A DNA stretch of 15,453 nucleotides. Origin: an uncultured Blautia sp. Lineage in GTDB: Bacteria > Bacillota > Clostridia > Lachnospirales > Lachnospiraceae. The stretch spans positions 1-15,453 of the forward strand of contig NZ_CAKRNY010000065.1 in assembly GCF_934371575.1 (NCBI RefSeq), read 5' to 3'. Below the pieces are notes generated by a model. The model worked only from the letters and a program-made list of their open reading frames with translations. It made no database searches and was not told the DNA's origin. The position numbers and the translations under genes are program-made. Numbering within the stretch: position 1 is the stretch's first letter; every line of letters begins with the position of its first letter. This document shows positions 1-7,625 of this stretch, one piece after another.

Positions 1-2342
1 TCATCACGGGAGAAGCCGTATGTCATCTGAGTTAAGTCGTTGGTACCGAAGCAGAAGAAGTCAGCCTCTTTTGCGATCTCATCAGCTGTAAGAGCTGCAC
101 GTGGGATCTCGATCATTGTACCTACTTCATATTTCAGATCTACGCCTGCTGCTGCGATCTCAGCGTCAGCTGTCTCAACAACAAACTTCTTAACATATTT
201 AAGCTCTTTGATATCGCCTACTAACGGGATCATGATCTCTGGGCAGATATTCCAGTCAGCGTGAGCTTTCTTTACATTGATAGCTGCACGGATAACTGCT
301 GTTGTCTGCATCTTAGCGATCTCAGGATAGGTAACTGCCAGACGGCATCCACGATGTCCCATCATTGGGTTGAACTCATGAAGAGAAGCGATGATTGTCT
401 TGATCTCTTCTACAGTCTTGCCCTGAGCATCAGCAAGCTTCTTGATATCTTCCTCTTCTGTAGGAACGAACTCATGAAGCGGCGGATCCAGGAAACGGAT
501 TGTTACAGGGTTGCCCTCGAGAGCCTCGAACAGACCTTCGAAGTCTTCCTGCTGATATGGAAGAACTTTAGCAAGTGCTTCTTCTCTCTCCTCAGCTGTT
601 GTGGAGCAGATCATCTCACGGAATGCATCGATACGTCCCTCACCGAAGAACATATGCTCTGTACGGCAAAGACCGATACCTTCAGCACCAAGCTCAACTG
701 CTTTCTTAGCGTCAGCAGGAGTATCAGCGTTTGTACGAACCTTCATAGTTCTGAACTTGTCAGCCCATGCCATGATACGTCCGAACTCACCAGCGATTGT
801 AGCGTCTACTGTCGGGATGATTCCGTCGTAGATGTTACCTGTTGTACCATCGATGGAAAGGAAATCTCCCTCGTGGAACTCTTTGCCAGCAAGTGTAAAT
901 TTCTTATTAGCTTCGTCCATAGCGATATCACCGCATCCGGATACACAGCACTCACCCATACCACGGGCAACTACTGCTGCATGAGATGTCATACCACCAC
1001 GAACTGTCAGGATACCTTCAGCAGATTTCATACCTGTGATATCCTCTGGGGATGTCTCAAGACGAACAAGGATAACTTTCTCGCCTCTCTCAGCCCACTC
1101 TACAGCGTCATCAGCTGTGAATACAATCTTACCGCAAGCAGCTCCTGGAGAAGCTCCAAGACCTTTACCCATTGGTGTAGCAGCTTTCAGAGCCTTAGCG
1201 TCGAACTGAGGATGAAGAAGTGTATCAAGGTTACGAGGATCGATCATAGCTACTGCTTCTTCCTCTGTTCTCATTCCCTCATCAACAAGGTCACAAGCGA
1301 TCTTCAGGGCAGCCTGAGCGGTTCTCTTACCGTTACGTGTCTGCAGCATGTATAACTGGCCATGCTCAACAGTGAACTCCATATCCTGCATATCTCTGTA
1401 GTGTGTCTCCAGAGTATGGCAAACTTCTGTAAATTTCTTGAATGCTTCCGGGAACTTCTGCTCCATCTCAGCGATGTGCATAGGTGTACGAACACCAGCA
1501 ACAACGTCCTCGCCCTGTGCATTGGTAAGGAACTCACCGAACAGACCTTTGTTTCCTGTAGCTGGGTCTCTTGTAAATGCAACACCAGTACCACAGTCAT
1601 CACCCATGTTACCGAATGCCATCATCTGTACGTTAACAGCTGTACCCCAGGAATATGGGATATCGTTGTCACGACGATATACGTTGGCACGTGGGTTGTC
1701 CCAGGAACGGAATACGGCTTTGATTGCACCAACTAACTGCTCTTTCGGGTCAGCCGGGAAATCGGAACCGATTTTTTCTTTATATTCAGCCTTGAACTGC
1801 ATAGCAAGTTCTTTAAGGTCGTCAGCTGTAAGCTCAACGTCAAGTTTAACGCCTCTTTCAGCTTTCATCTTGTCGATAAGCTCTTCGAAATATTTCTTAC
1901 CAACTTCCATAACTACGTCAGAGTACATCTGGATAAATCTTCTGTAGCAGTCCCAAGCCCAACGTGGGTTGCCGGATTTCTCAGATAATACAGCTACAAC
2001 GTCTTCATTTAAACCAAGGTTCAGGATAGTATCCATCATACCTGGCATAGAAGCTCTTGCGCCTGAACGAACGGAAACAAGCAGAGGATTCTCGATATCA
2101 CCGAATTTCTTTCCGGTAACTCCTTCCATCTTGGTGATTGCTTCCATGATCTGACCCATGATCTCGTCGTTGATCTGTCTTCCATCCTCATAATACTGAG
2201 TACAAGCTTCAGTAGTGATTGTAAATCCCTGAGGTACAGGAAGTCCAAGGTTTGTCATCTCAGCAAGGTTGGCACCTTTACCACCCAGAAGGTTTCTCAT
2301 ATCAGCGTTACCTTCTGTAAACATGTAAACCCATTTTGCCAT
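1..2342 (-). CDS. ppdK: Pyruvate, phosphate dikinase, C-terminus cut by window edge
   Basis: This enzyme interconverts pyruvate + ATP + Pi and PEP + AMP + PPi in the cytoplasm. In PPi-using glycolysis it can run towards pyruvate and ATP. The window holds 780 codons. The ATP-grasp half starts MAKWVYMFTEG and has the glycine loop GGKGANLAEM (Lys22) and SVRSGARASMPGMMDT near residue 92. The swivelling phosphohistidine domain has GGMTSHAAVVARGMG with His454. The PEP/pyruvate barrel has GLCRTEHMF and, at the edge, FGTNDLTQ with Asn768 and Asp769. These two numbers match those I recall for the 874-residue Clostridium symbiosum enzyme, so about 94 residues are missing, including the proton-donor Cys near 831. 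The start is set by AGGAGG (2353-2358) 10 nt upstream. An in-frame-free ATG-TAA pair lies in that spacer. The gene has its own promoter and follows the phosphofructokinase gene. Confidence 0.97.
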   Translation of the reverse strand, partial: MAKWVYMFTEGNADMRNLLGGKGANLAEMTNLGLPVPQGFTITTEACTQYYEDGRQINDEIMGQIMEAITKMEGVTGKKFGDIENPLLVSVRSGARASMPGMMDTILNLGLNEDVVAVLSEKSGNPRWAWDCYRRFIQMYSDVVMEVGKKYFEELIDKMKAERGVKLDVELTADDLKELAMQFKAEYKEKIGSDFPADPKEQLVGAIKAVFRSWDNPRANVYRRDNDIPYSWGTAVNVQMMAFGNMGDDCGTGVAFTRDPATGNKGLFGEFLTNAQGEDVVAGVRTPMHIAEMEQKFPEAFKKFTEVCHTLETHYRDMQDMEFTVEHGQLYMLQTRNGKRTAQAALKIACDLVDEGMRTEEEAVAMIDPRNLDTLLHPQFDAKALKAATPMGKGLGASPGAACGKIVFTADDAVEWAERGEKVILVRLETSPEDITGMKSAEGILTVRGGMTSHAAVVARGMGECCVSGCGDIAMDEANKKFTLAGKEFHEGDFLSIDGTTGNIYDGIIPTVDATIAGEFGRIMAWADKFRTMKVRTNADTPADAKKAVELGAEGIGLCRTEHMFFGEGRIDAFREMICSTTAEEREEALAKVLPYQQEDFEGLFEALEGNPVTIRFLDPPLHEFVPTEEEDIKKLADAQGKTVEEIKTIIASLHEFNPMMGHRGCRLAVTYPEIAKMQTTAVIRAAINVKKAHADWNICPEIMIPLVGDIKELKYVKKFVVETADAEIAAAGVDLKYEVGTMIEIPRAALTADEIAKEADFFCFGTNDLTQMTYGFSRD

Positions 2343-2375
2343 TTTACATTTTCCTCCTAAAAATTTGTTCAATAG

Positions 2376-2390
2376 AACATAAACTATGTT
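2376..2390. promoter_or_regulatory. Palindrome in ppdK leader, possible operator
   Basis: The plus strand reads AACATA-AAC-TATGTT, a perfect 6 bp inverted repeat with a 3 nt centre. It lies about 10-25 nt downstream of the expected transcription start of ppdK and upstream of its ribosome binding site. The place suits a repressor site. The function is inferred, and short AT-rich palindromes also arise by chance. Confidence 0.35.
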
Positions 2391-2406
2391 TTATACGCAC
2401 ATAGTT

Positions 2407-2435
2407 ATTTTATAGGCTTATTCGTCATTCGTCAA
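2407..2435 (-). promoter_or_regulatory. Sigma-A-type promoter of ppdK
   Basis: Read on minus, TTGACG (2430-2435), a 17 bp spacer and TAAAAT (2407-2412). Both boxes are 5 of 6 to consensus with the ideal spacing. It would start transcription near 2400 and give a leader of about 58 nt. So ppdK can be transcribed independently of the phosphofructokinase gene upstream. Confidence 0.75.
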
Positions 2436-2443
2436 GGTTATTC

Positions 2444-2470
2444 TGGTAAAAAACAGTCAATTTTTTATCA
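2444..2470 (-). terminator. A/T-rich hairpin after the phosphofructokinase gene
   Basis: An inverted repeat with 10-base arms (9 of 10 paired) and a 7-base loop starts 5 nt past the stop codon of the 2476-3732 gene. The arms are TGATAAAAAA and TTTTTTACCA on minus. The stem is nearly all A-T, so this is a weak intrinsic terminator at best. It abuts the -35 box of ppdK, so readthrough into ppdK is plausible. Confidence 0.4.
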
Positions 2471-2475
2471 TTTTC

Positions 2476-3732
2476 TCAATTTTTCTTTTTTCTTCCAGTA
2501 TTCAGCACCAGATGACGTGGAACACCGTTCACCATGATTGGCTGATAATCGCCCTGGATCAAGGGTTTGATGTAATCGATAAAATCTTTTGTCACATTAT
2601 TGGCTTCTTTGTTCATCCAGTTTCTTGGAACCAGCTTCTCTTCGTTGGCAATGCGGTGTACGTCGTAGATTCCAGTGGCTGCCATGTAAGGATCATCGGA
2701 AACACGGTCAATAACTACCATCTTGCCAGTATCGCCTTCGTCTGCTGCCTTCACTGCTGCACCGCCAACCATCATAGCCTCGTCAATATCTACACGGGAT
2801 GCCATGTGGGAAGCACTTCTCTGAAGGGTGGAAAGCTCTACAGCGCGGGTTTTGCAGCCGCACTCTGCAGACAGGAAGTTTGCCAGATAAGTGGCAGTTC
2901 CCTGGAGCTGCTTGTGGCCAAATGCATCCACATAATCTCCTACACTTCCAAGCTCGCATACATAACGTCCATCAGCCAGCTTGATTCCTTCAGATACCGC
3001 GATCACAACAGAGGATTTCTTTTTCAGAAGGTCTTTTACTTTGGCAAGGAACTTGTCAATATCAAAAGGGACCTCCGGAAGATAAATAAGGTCTGGTCCC
3101 TCGCAGTCCTCTGACTTGGAAAGTGCAGTAGCACCGGTAAGCCAGCCTGCATTTCGTCCCATGATCTCCATGATGGTGATCATGTTCTTCTTATAGGTCA
3201 GGCCTTCTGCGTCACGGATCACTTCCTTTGTGGAAGCAGCGATATATTTGGCTGCACTTCCGAAACCTGGTGTGTGGTCGGTAAGTGCCAGGTCATTGTC
3301 AATGGTTTTGGGAACGCCGAGGAATTTCTGGGTCTGGCCTGTGATAATGGCGTAATCGGAAAGCTTCTTGATGGTGTCCATAGAGTCATTTCCGCCGATG
3401 TAGATAAATGCGTAAATCTCCAGCTTATTCAGAATCTCGAAGATTTTCTCATAAATTGCTTTGTCTTCGTGGATCTCCGGAAGCTTATAGCGGCAGGAAC
3501 CCAGAAATGCGGACGGTGTCCTTTTCAGAAGTTCAATATCAAGCTCAGAATGAATCTGTGTGGAAAGGTCAATATACTGCTCATCAAGAAGTCCCTGGAT
3601 TCCGTGAAGCATTCCGTATACTTTATCAAAGCCACGCTCCACTGCATTCTTGTATACACCTGCAAGACTGGAATTGATTACAGATGTTGGGCCTCCGGAC
3701 TGTCCTACAATAATATTTCTTTTCTTTGCCAT
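2476..3732 (-). CDS. 6-phosphofructokinase family, probably PPi-dependent
   Basis: This is a phosphofructokinase-family protein of 418 residues, acting on fructose 6-phosphate in the glycolytic or gluconeogenic step in the cytoplasm. The N-terminal loop GQSGGPTSVIN (10-20) is the nucleotide/PPi-side glycine loop. GGNDSMDT (113-120) stands where ATP enzymes have GGDGS. PKTIDND (141-147) holds the catalytic Asp145 and a Lys142 in place of the Gly of ATP-type enzymes. MGRNAGW follows at 191-197. An acidic residue at the GGDG glycine and Lys before TIDND are the known marks of PPi-using enzymes, so PPi as donor is the better guess, although the Asn in GGND departs from the usual GGDD. AGGAGG-type ribosome binding site (3741-3747) lies 8 nt from ATG. 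Next to PPDK, which also handles PPi, it fits a PPi-linked glycolysis. ATP use is not excluded. Confidence 0.9.
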   Translation of the reverse strand: MAKKRNIIVGQSGGPTSVINSSLAGVYKNAVERGFDKVYGMLHGIQGLLDEQYIDLSTQIHSELDIELLKRTPSAFLGSCRYKLPEIHEDKAIYEKIFEILNKLEIYAFIYIGGNDSMDTIKKLSDYAIITGQTQKFLGVPKTIDNDLALTDHTPGFGSAAKYIAASTKEVIRDAEGLTYKKNMITIMEIMGRNAGWLTGATALSKSEDCEGPDLIYLPEVPFDIDKFLAKVKDLLKKKSSVVIAVSEGIKLADGRYVCELGSVGDYVDAFGHKQLQGTATYLANFLSAECGCKTRAVELSTLQRSASHMASRVDIDEAMMVGGAAVKAADEGDTGKMVVIDRVSDDPYMAATGIYDVHRIANEEKLVPRNWMNKEANNVTKDFIDYIKPLIQGDYQPIMVNGVPRHLVLNTGRKKKN

Positions 3733-3804
3733 TATGGTGTTCCTCCTCTATTTCAATCAATATGGGTGTTAAAATTTTCTTTAACGTTTCCCCTTTAATT
3801 GTAC

Positions 3805-3833
3805 AGTTTACCAAACTCATTCTATAAAGTCAA
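3805..3833 (-). promoter_or_regulatory. Probable promoter of the phosphofructokinase gene
   Basis: Read on minus, TTGACT (3828-3833), a 17 bp spacer and TAAACT (3805-3810). The -35 is 5 of 6 and the -10 is 4 of 6 to sigma-A consensus. It lies in the 249 bp AT-rich gap shared with the divergent LacX-like gene and would give a leader of about 65 nt. Confidence 0.55.
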
Positions 3834-3922
3834 TGTATAGTTGTGTATATTGCATATTATAATGTTATTTTTTTCGATTTTTATATATATTTTTTATATT
3901 TCAGGCAATTTGTAACTTAGGA

Positions 3923-3951
3923 TACACATTCAGAGTATATAGTGGTACAAT
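3923..3951 (+). promoter_or_regulatory. Possible promoter of the LacX-like gene
   Basis: TACACA (3923-3928), a 17 bp spacer and TACAAT (3946-3951) on plus. The -10 is 5 of 6 and the -35 is 4 of 6 to consensus. The start codon at 3982 would lie about 24 nt past the transcription start. The rest of the gap (about 3840-3905) is A/T tracts with no feature I can name. Confidence 0.45.
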
Positions 3952-3981
3952 ATACCCAACATTACATATGGAGGTTTCATT

Positions 3982-4860
3982 ATGAAGCGAATTTTGGAAA
4001 ATGATTTTTTAAAAGTAACCATTGACGACCACGGTGCTGAACTGGTCAGCATCTATGACAAAGAAAAAGACAGAGAAGTAATCTGGCAGGCTGATCCTAA
4101 ATTCTGGAATCGGCATTCACCTGTTCTTTTTCCAAATGTAGGCAGACATTTTCAGAATCTTTACCGCTATAACGGCAGAGAATACACTTCCAAACAGCAC
4201 GGATTTGCCCGTGACATGGATTTCACCTGTATTGATTCCACACCTGATTCTGTCACACACCAGATCCGTTCTACAGAAGAGACACGTAAGGATTATCCTT
4301 TTGATTTCGTATTGCGTATCCGCCACATTCTGAAAGGACGCACATTGACTGTTTCCTGGAAGGTAGCCAATAATACTGAAGGAGATATGTACTTCACGAT
4401 CGGTGGACATCCGGGATTTAATGTACCGGTACTTCCGGATACCAAAAGAAGTGATTACCTTCTTACCTTTGACGGACAGGACAGCCTTACCCACCTGCTT
4501 GTAGATTATGATACTGGTACTGTCAAAGCAGATTCCGCCAAAGTCCTTCCTCTGGAAAATGGAACCTGCCAAATTGACGATCATATGTTTGATCTTGACG
4601 CGCTGGTATTTGACAATCAGGTTACCCGGGTAGGAATTGCTCTTCCGGATGGCTCACCTTATGTGGAATTGCGCTGTGAGGGATTCCCATGCCTTGGTAT
4701 CTGGTCAGCCGCTTCAGATGCACCGTTTGTCTGCCTGGAGCCATGGATGGGACGCTGTGATAACTATGGATTTACCGGAGATTTATCTGAGAAACCTTTT
4801 ATCAATCATCTGAAAATGGATGAAATGTTCGAGACAGCGTATACCATTGAAGTATTCTGA
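3982..4860 (+). CDS. Aldose 1-epimerase family protein, LacX-like
   Basis: A 292-residue galactose-mutarotase-fold protein of the LacX-like branch of aldose 1-epimerases. Family members interconvert the alpha and beta anomers of sugars in the cytoplasm; the actual sugar cannot be read here. Likely active-site residues are His73 in KQHGFARD, His143 in GGHPGFN and the general base Glu253 in CLEPWMGRCDN. NRHSPVLFPNVGR (43-55) is typical of the branch. The length is normal for the group. GGAGG (3970-3974) lies 7 nt before ATG. The only plus-strand gene in the window, it is divergent from the phosphofructokinase gene and ends in a terminator shared with the acyltransferase. The neighbour suggests a role in hexose entry to glycolysis, but this is inference. 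Confidence 0.9.
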   Translation: MKRILENDFLKVTIDDHGAELVSIYDKEKDREVIWQADPKFWNRHSPVLFPNVGRHFQNLYRYNGREYTSKQHGFARDMDFTCIDSTPDSVTHQIRSTEETRKDYPFDFVLRIRHILKGRTLTVSWKVANNTEGDMYFTIGGHPGFNVPVLPDTKRSDYLLTFDGQDSLTHLLVDYDTGTVKADSAKVLPLENGTCQIDDHMFDLDALVFDNQVTRVGIALPDGSPYVELRCEGFPCLGIWSAASDAPFVCLEPWMGRCDNYGFTGDLSEKPFINHLKMDEMFETAYTIEVF

Positions 4861-4877
4861 TTCTGTTTCGATATGAC

Positions 4878-4921
4878 AAAACACCGATATGCCTGAATTT
4901 ATCGCTGCATATCGGTGTTTT
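4878..4921. terminator. Bidirectional intrinsic terminator
   Basis: Perfect 15 bp arms (4878-4892 and 4907-4921) around a 14 nt loop. On plus the stem is followed by TATTT after a run of T, so it ends the LacX-like gene, whose stop lies 17 nt upstream. On minus it ends in GTTTTG and serves the acyltransferase gene. The right arm is inside the acyltransferase coding region and its stop codon lies in the loop. Confidence 0.85.
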
Positions 4922-5945
4922 TATTTAACTGCCTTGATAACCATAGAAAAAGTGCCACAAGGGTAACAGTACCGGCAAATACAAACAGCATTCCATACTG
5001 ATGATACCCCTTCGCCAGCAGGCTTTTTCTGCCATGAAAAATTCTTGATAACGCCTGGAAAACAGCATAGTGCAGAACATAGATCAGCATGGAATAGTCT
5101 TTTCCCACTTTCGCCAGCGCTCTGGAAAAAGAGTTTTCCACATAGAAATTCTGCCAGCCAACAAAAAGAAGGAAAATACAGATTGCCAGGAAAAGAGAGC
5201 CGGCATACTCTTCCTCTGTGCCAAGTGCATTCAGTTTCTCCAGCCATTTTCGCTCCATAAGGGCCATATTCCAGAAAACAGGAATGCCGCACAACAGAAA
5301 CAGCATTTTTTTCTTGTCAAGAAATTGCAGTACTGCTTCTTTGTGAGAGCCCAGCCAGCAGCCCAGCCAAAAAAAGGGCAGACCACAATAGAGAAAATTT
5401 CTCGCATAATAAATGTGGCAATCTTCTTTTCCCCCAAAAAGCAAAGAATAATTTCCTCTTATCAGATTTCCTGCCAGCAGAAGCGGAATTGCCAGATAGG
5501 CCAGTTTTTGCAATCCCAGGCGTTCTACAACAAACGCAATTACAAGTACGTAGAGAAGCGCCTGAAGATACCAGAGATGAGGGGACAGAGGCGAAAAATT
5601 CCACAGAAGAAAATCCTCCGGCACTCTCTCCTCAAACCGTGCCAGCAATGCCTCTTTTACATTCTGTCTGGCTGAAACTGCCAGAAAAATATTCCACAGC
5701 AGATAAAACAGATTCGCACCAACCGTAATTGTGAAGATTTTGCCAAGCTGCTTCAGCTGTCGTTTCCCCGCCACTGTCTCCGGATAAAAGAAACCTGTGA
5801 TCATAAAAAACACAGGAACAGCAAAGCGGCACAAAATCAGGATTTCAGCCCCGCTTTGTACCTCCAGAGGCTTATGGATTTCCACCACTGCAATTGCAGC
5901 CAGACATTTTAATATATCAATACACGTCCAACGTCTTTTTTTCAT
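4899..5945 (-). CDS. Membrane acyltransferase, acyltransferase-3 family
   Basis: A 348-residue multi-pass membrane protein of the acyltransferase-3 (OatA/VanT N-domain-like) type. Members move acyl groups, often acetyl, onto sugars or envelope polymers. The N-terminal WTCIDILKCLAAIAVVEIH carries the conserved His24, and RFAVPVFFMITGFF (40-53) carries the conserved Arg40 and first helices. HLWYLQALLYV (123-133) and YSMLIYVLHYAVF (284-296) are further hallmarks. About ten hydrophobic segments run to the C-terminus, which ends in the charged tail QLNKNTDMQR. The start has a modest binding site (GGAG 10 nt before ATG). No clear promoter was found. The gene stands alone between glyS and the convergent LacX-like gene, so its acceptor is unknown. 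Confidence 0.85.
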   Translation of the reverse strand: MKKRRWTCIDILKCLAAIAVVEIHKPLEVQSGAEILILCRFAVPVFFMITGFFYPETVAGKRQLKQLGKIFTITVGANLFYLLWNIFLAVSARQNVKEALLARFEERVPEDFLLWNFSPLSPHLWYLQALLYVLVIAFVVERLGLQKLAYLAIPLLLAGNLIRGNYSLLFGGKEDCHIYYARNFLYCGLPFFWLGCWLGSHKEAVLQFLDKKKMLFLLCGIPVFWNMALMERKWLEKLNALGTEEEYAGSLFLAICIFLLFVGWQNFYVENSFSRALAKVGKDYSMLIYVLHYAVFQALSRIFHGRKSLLAKGYHQYGMLFVFAGTVTLVALFLWLSRQLNKNTDMQR

Positions 5946-6136
5946 TTCCTCGTAACTCCAATAACTACCGTTCCGGAAAATTTTCCGGACATCAATTCAA
6001 AAGGACCAACCATCTGATTTCAGAAAGTCAGCCCTTTTATTCTTACTTTATATACACTCTAAGAGGGTTTCACCCGTTGCTGCGGCATTTGTCAGGTTTC
6101 CATCATGTATGGACACCGACCTGTCTGCCACATAAA
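5946..6136. other. Intergenic gap between glyS and the acyltransferase gene
   Basis: No gene seen. On minus it begins 8 nt after the glyS stop with a long imperfect stem (6084-6129, core pairs TCCAT/ATGGA, CAGGT/ACCTG, GGCA/TGCC), then a small GGGT-TTC-ACCC hairpin (6065-6075), then AT-rich DNA and the 18 bp palindrome at 5972-5989. None has a proper U-tract, so I cannot call a terminator, and no known riboswitch pattern was recognised. Confidence 0.5.
5972..5989. repeat. Perfect 18 bp palindrome
   Basis: TCCGGAAAATTTTCCGGA is its own reverse complement over all 18 bases. It lies 27 bp before the acyltransferase start codon. It could be a dimeric regulator site or, as RNA, a hairpin of the leader. 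A related core, GGGAAAATTTCCC, occurs at 12437-12449 upstream of the peptidase promoter. Confidence 0.6.
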
Positions 6137-7531
6137 TCAGAATGTAAACTTATCTGCGAAATAAGCATCCAGCTCGTCAATCTTAATACGAACCTGCTCC
6201 ATAGAATCACGGTCACGAACAGTTACCATACCATCTGTCTCGGAATCGAAATCATAGGTCACACAGAACGGAGTACCGATCTCATCCTGTCTTCTGTAAC
6301 GTTTACCGATATTTCCACGATCATCAAACTCGCAGTTATATTTCTTGGATAACTGAGCGTAAATCTTCTCAGCTCCCTCATTCAGCTTCTTGGAAAGCGG
6401 AAGCACACCGATCTTAACCGGTGCAAGTGCCGGATGGAAATGAAGAACTGTACGAACATCGCTCTTCTCAGCGTCCAGAACCTCCTCATCGTATGCACTG
6501 CAAAGGAATGCCAGAACCACACGGTCAGCTCCAAGTGACGGCTCAATTACATATGGGATGTATTTCTGCTTCTTCTCATCATCGAAGTAAGTAAGATCCT
6601 GTCCGGATACATTCTGATGCTGGGTAAGGTCATAGTCAGTTCTGTCTGCGATTCCCCACAGCTCGCCCCATCCAAATGGGAACAGGAATTCCACGTCAGT
6701 AGTAGCCTTGCTGTAGAAGCTCAGCTCTTCTTTATCATGGTCACGGTAACGAACTTCCTCGTCTTTCAGGCCAAGAGAATGCAGCCAGTTCAGGCAAAAG
6801 CTCTTCCAGTATGCAAACCACTCAAGGTCTGTGTCCGGCTCGCAGAAGAACTCAAGCTCCATCTGCTCGAACTCACGGGTACGGAATGTGAAGTTACCAG
6901 GTGTGATCTCGTTACGGAAGGATTTACCGATCTGGCCGATACCAAACGGAATCTTCTTACGGGATGTTCTCTGTACATTCTTGAAGTTTACGAAAATACC
7001 CTGTGCTGTCTCAGGTCTTAAGTATACTGTATTCTTAGCGTCCTCAGTTACACCCTGGAAGGTCTTGAACATCAGGTTGAACTGACGGATATCTGTGAAA
7101 TTATGCTTACCACAGGAAGGACATGGAACATTATGCTCTTCGATAAAATTCTTCATTTCTTCCTGAGACCATCCGTCTACAGAGCTCTCAAGCTCAATGC
7201 CATGCTCCTGGCTGTAATCCTCGATGATCTTATCTGCACGGAAACGCTCGTGGCACTCTTTACAATCCATAAGCGGATCGGAAAAGCTTCCAAGATGTCC
7301 GGATGCGATCCAGGTCTGCGGGTTCATCAGGATGGCGCAGTCAACACCTACGTTGTACGGAGACTCCTGAATGAATTTCTGCCACCATGCGCGCTTTACA
7401 TTATTCTTAAGCTCTACGCCAAGGTTGCCGTAGTCCCATGTATTCGCAAGACCGCCATAGATCTCAGACCCCGGGTAAACAAATCCTCTTGCTTTTGCCA
7501 GAGCAATAATCTTATCCATTGTTTTTTCCAT
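6137..7531 (-). CDS. glyS: Glycine--tRNA ligase, single-chain dimeric type
   Basis: A class II aminoacyl-tRNA synthetase of 464 residues that charges tRNA-Gly with glycine and ATP. This is the alpha2 type (also named GlyQS), not the separate GlyQ and GlyS subunits. Opening motif [20 protein letters not shown] is family-typical. RPETAQGIF (173-181) precedes motif 2 at FRNEITP (205-211) with [26 protein letters not shown] is motif 3. The C-terminal anticodon-binding domain starts near [13 protein letters not shown]. Two pairs of cysteines, CKEC (90-93) and CPSC (137-140), form a probable zinc-binding insertion. I start at 7531 because GAGGAG sits 7 nt upstream; the frame opens five codons earlier with an ATG that lies within that binding site. 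It has its own promoter and follows recO by 94 nt. Confidence 0.95.
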   Translation of the reverse strand: MEKTMDKIIALAKARGFVYPGSEIYGGLANTWDYGNLGVELKNNVKRAWWQKFIQESPYNVGVDCAILMNPQTWIASGHLGSFSDPLMDCKECHERFRADKIIEDYSQEHGIELESSVDGWSQEEMKNFIEEHNVPCPSCGKHNFTDIRQFNLMFKTFQGVTEDAKNTVYLRPETAQGIFVNFKNVQRTSRKKIPFGIGQIGKSFRNEITPGNFTFRTREFEQMELEFFCEPDTDLEWFAYWKSFCLNWLHSLGLKDEEVRYRDHDKEELSFYSKATTDVEFLFPFGWGELWGIADRTDYDLTQHQNVSGQDLTYFDDEKKQKYIPYVIEPSLGADRVVLAFLCSAYDEEVLDAEKSDVRTVLHFHPALAPVKIGVLPLSKKLNEGAEKIYAQLSKKYNCEFDDRGNIGKRYRRQDEIGTPFCVTYDFDSETDGMVTVRDRDSMEQVRIKIDELDAYFADKFTF

Positions 7532-7569
7532 GATATCTCTCCTCATTGTTTGATAGATGATTTTCTAAC

Positions 7570-7598
7570 ATTATACTCGTTACTTTTGTTTTTGTAAA
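7570..7598 (-). promoter_or_regulatory. Strong sigma-A-type promoter of glyS
   Basis: Read on minus, TTTACA (7593-7598), 17 bp spacer, TATAAT (7570-7575). The -10 is perfect and the -35 is 5 of 6. Transcription would start near 7563, leaving a leader of about 30 nt, too short for a T-box. Confidence 0.8.
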
Positions 7599-7625
7599 GT
7601 TATACAGCGTACTGAATTGCACACA

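Noticed and set aside
261..1355. A 364-codon open frame on plus opposite ppdK
   Set aside because: It is a shadow of ppdK: rich in Cys, His, Ser and Thr, no binding site, no family pattern, and the minus frame has all PPDK motifs.
2344..2349. ATG-TAA minimal frame before ppdK, and ATG-ATT-TAA (9304-9312) overlapping the era start
   Set aside because: The binding sites are only 3 nt and 1 nt from these ATGs, too close to start there; both fit the real starts at 10 and 9 nt. Probably incidental.
5946..6136. Riboswitch, SRP RNA or other known small RNA in the gap
   Set aside because: I compared by eye with c-di-GMP, preQ1, guanidine, THF and SRP patterns and found no convincing match.
7532..7546. 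Earlier ATG of glyS giving MRRDI as N-terminus
   Set aside because: The codons overlap the GAGGAG binding site that fits the ATG at 7531 with 7 nt spacing.
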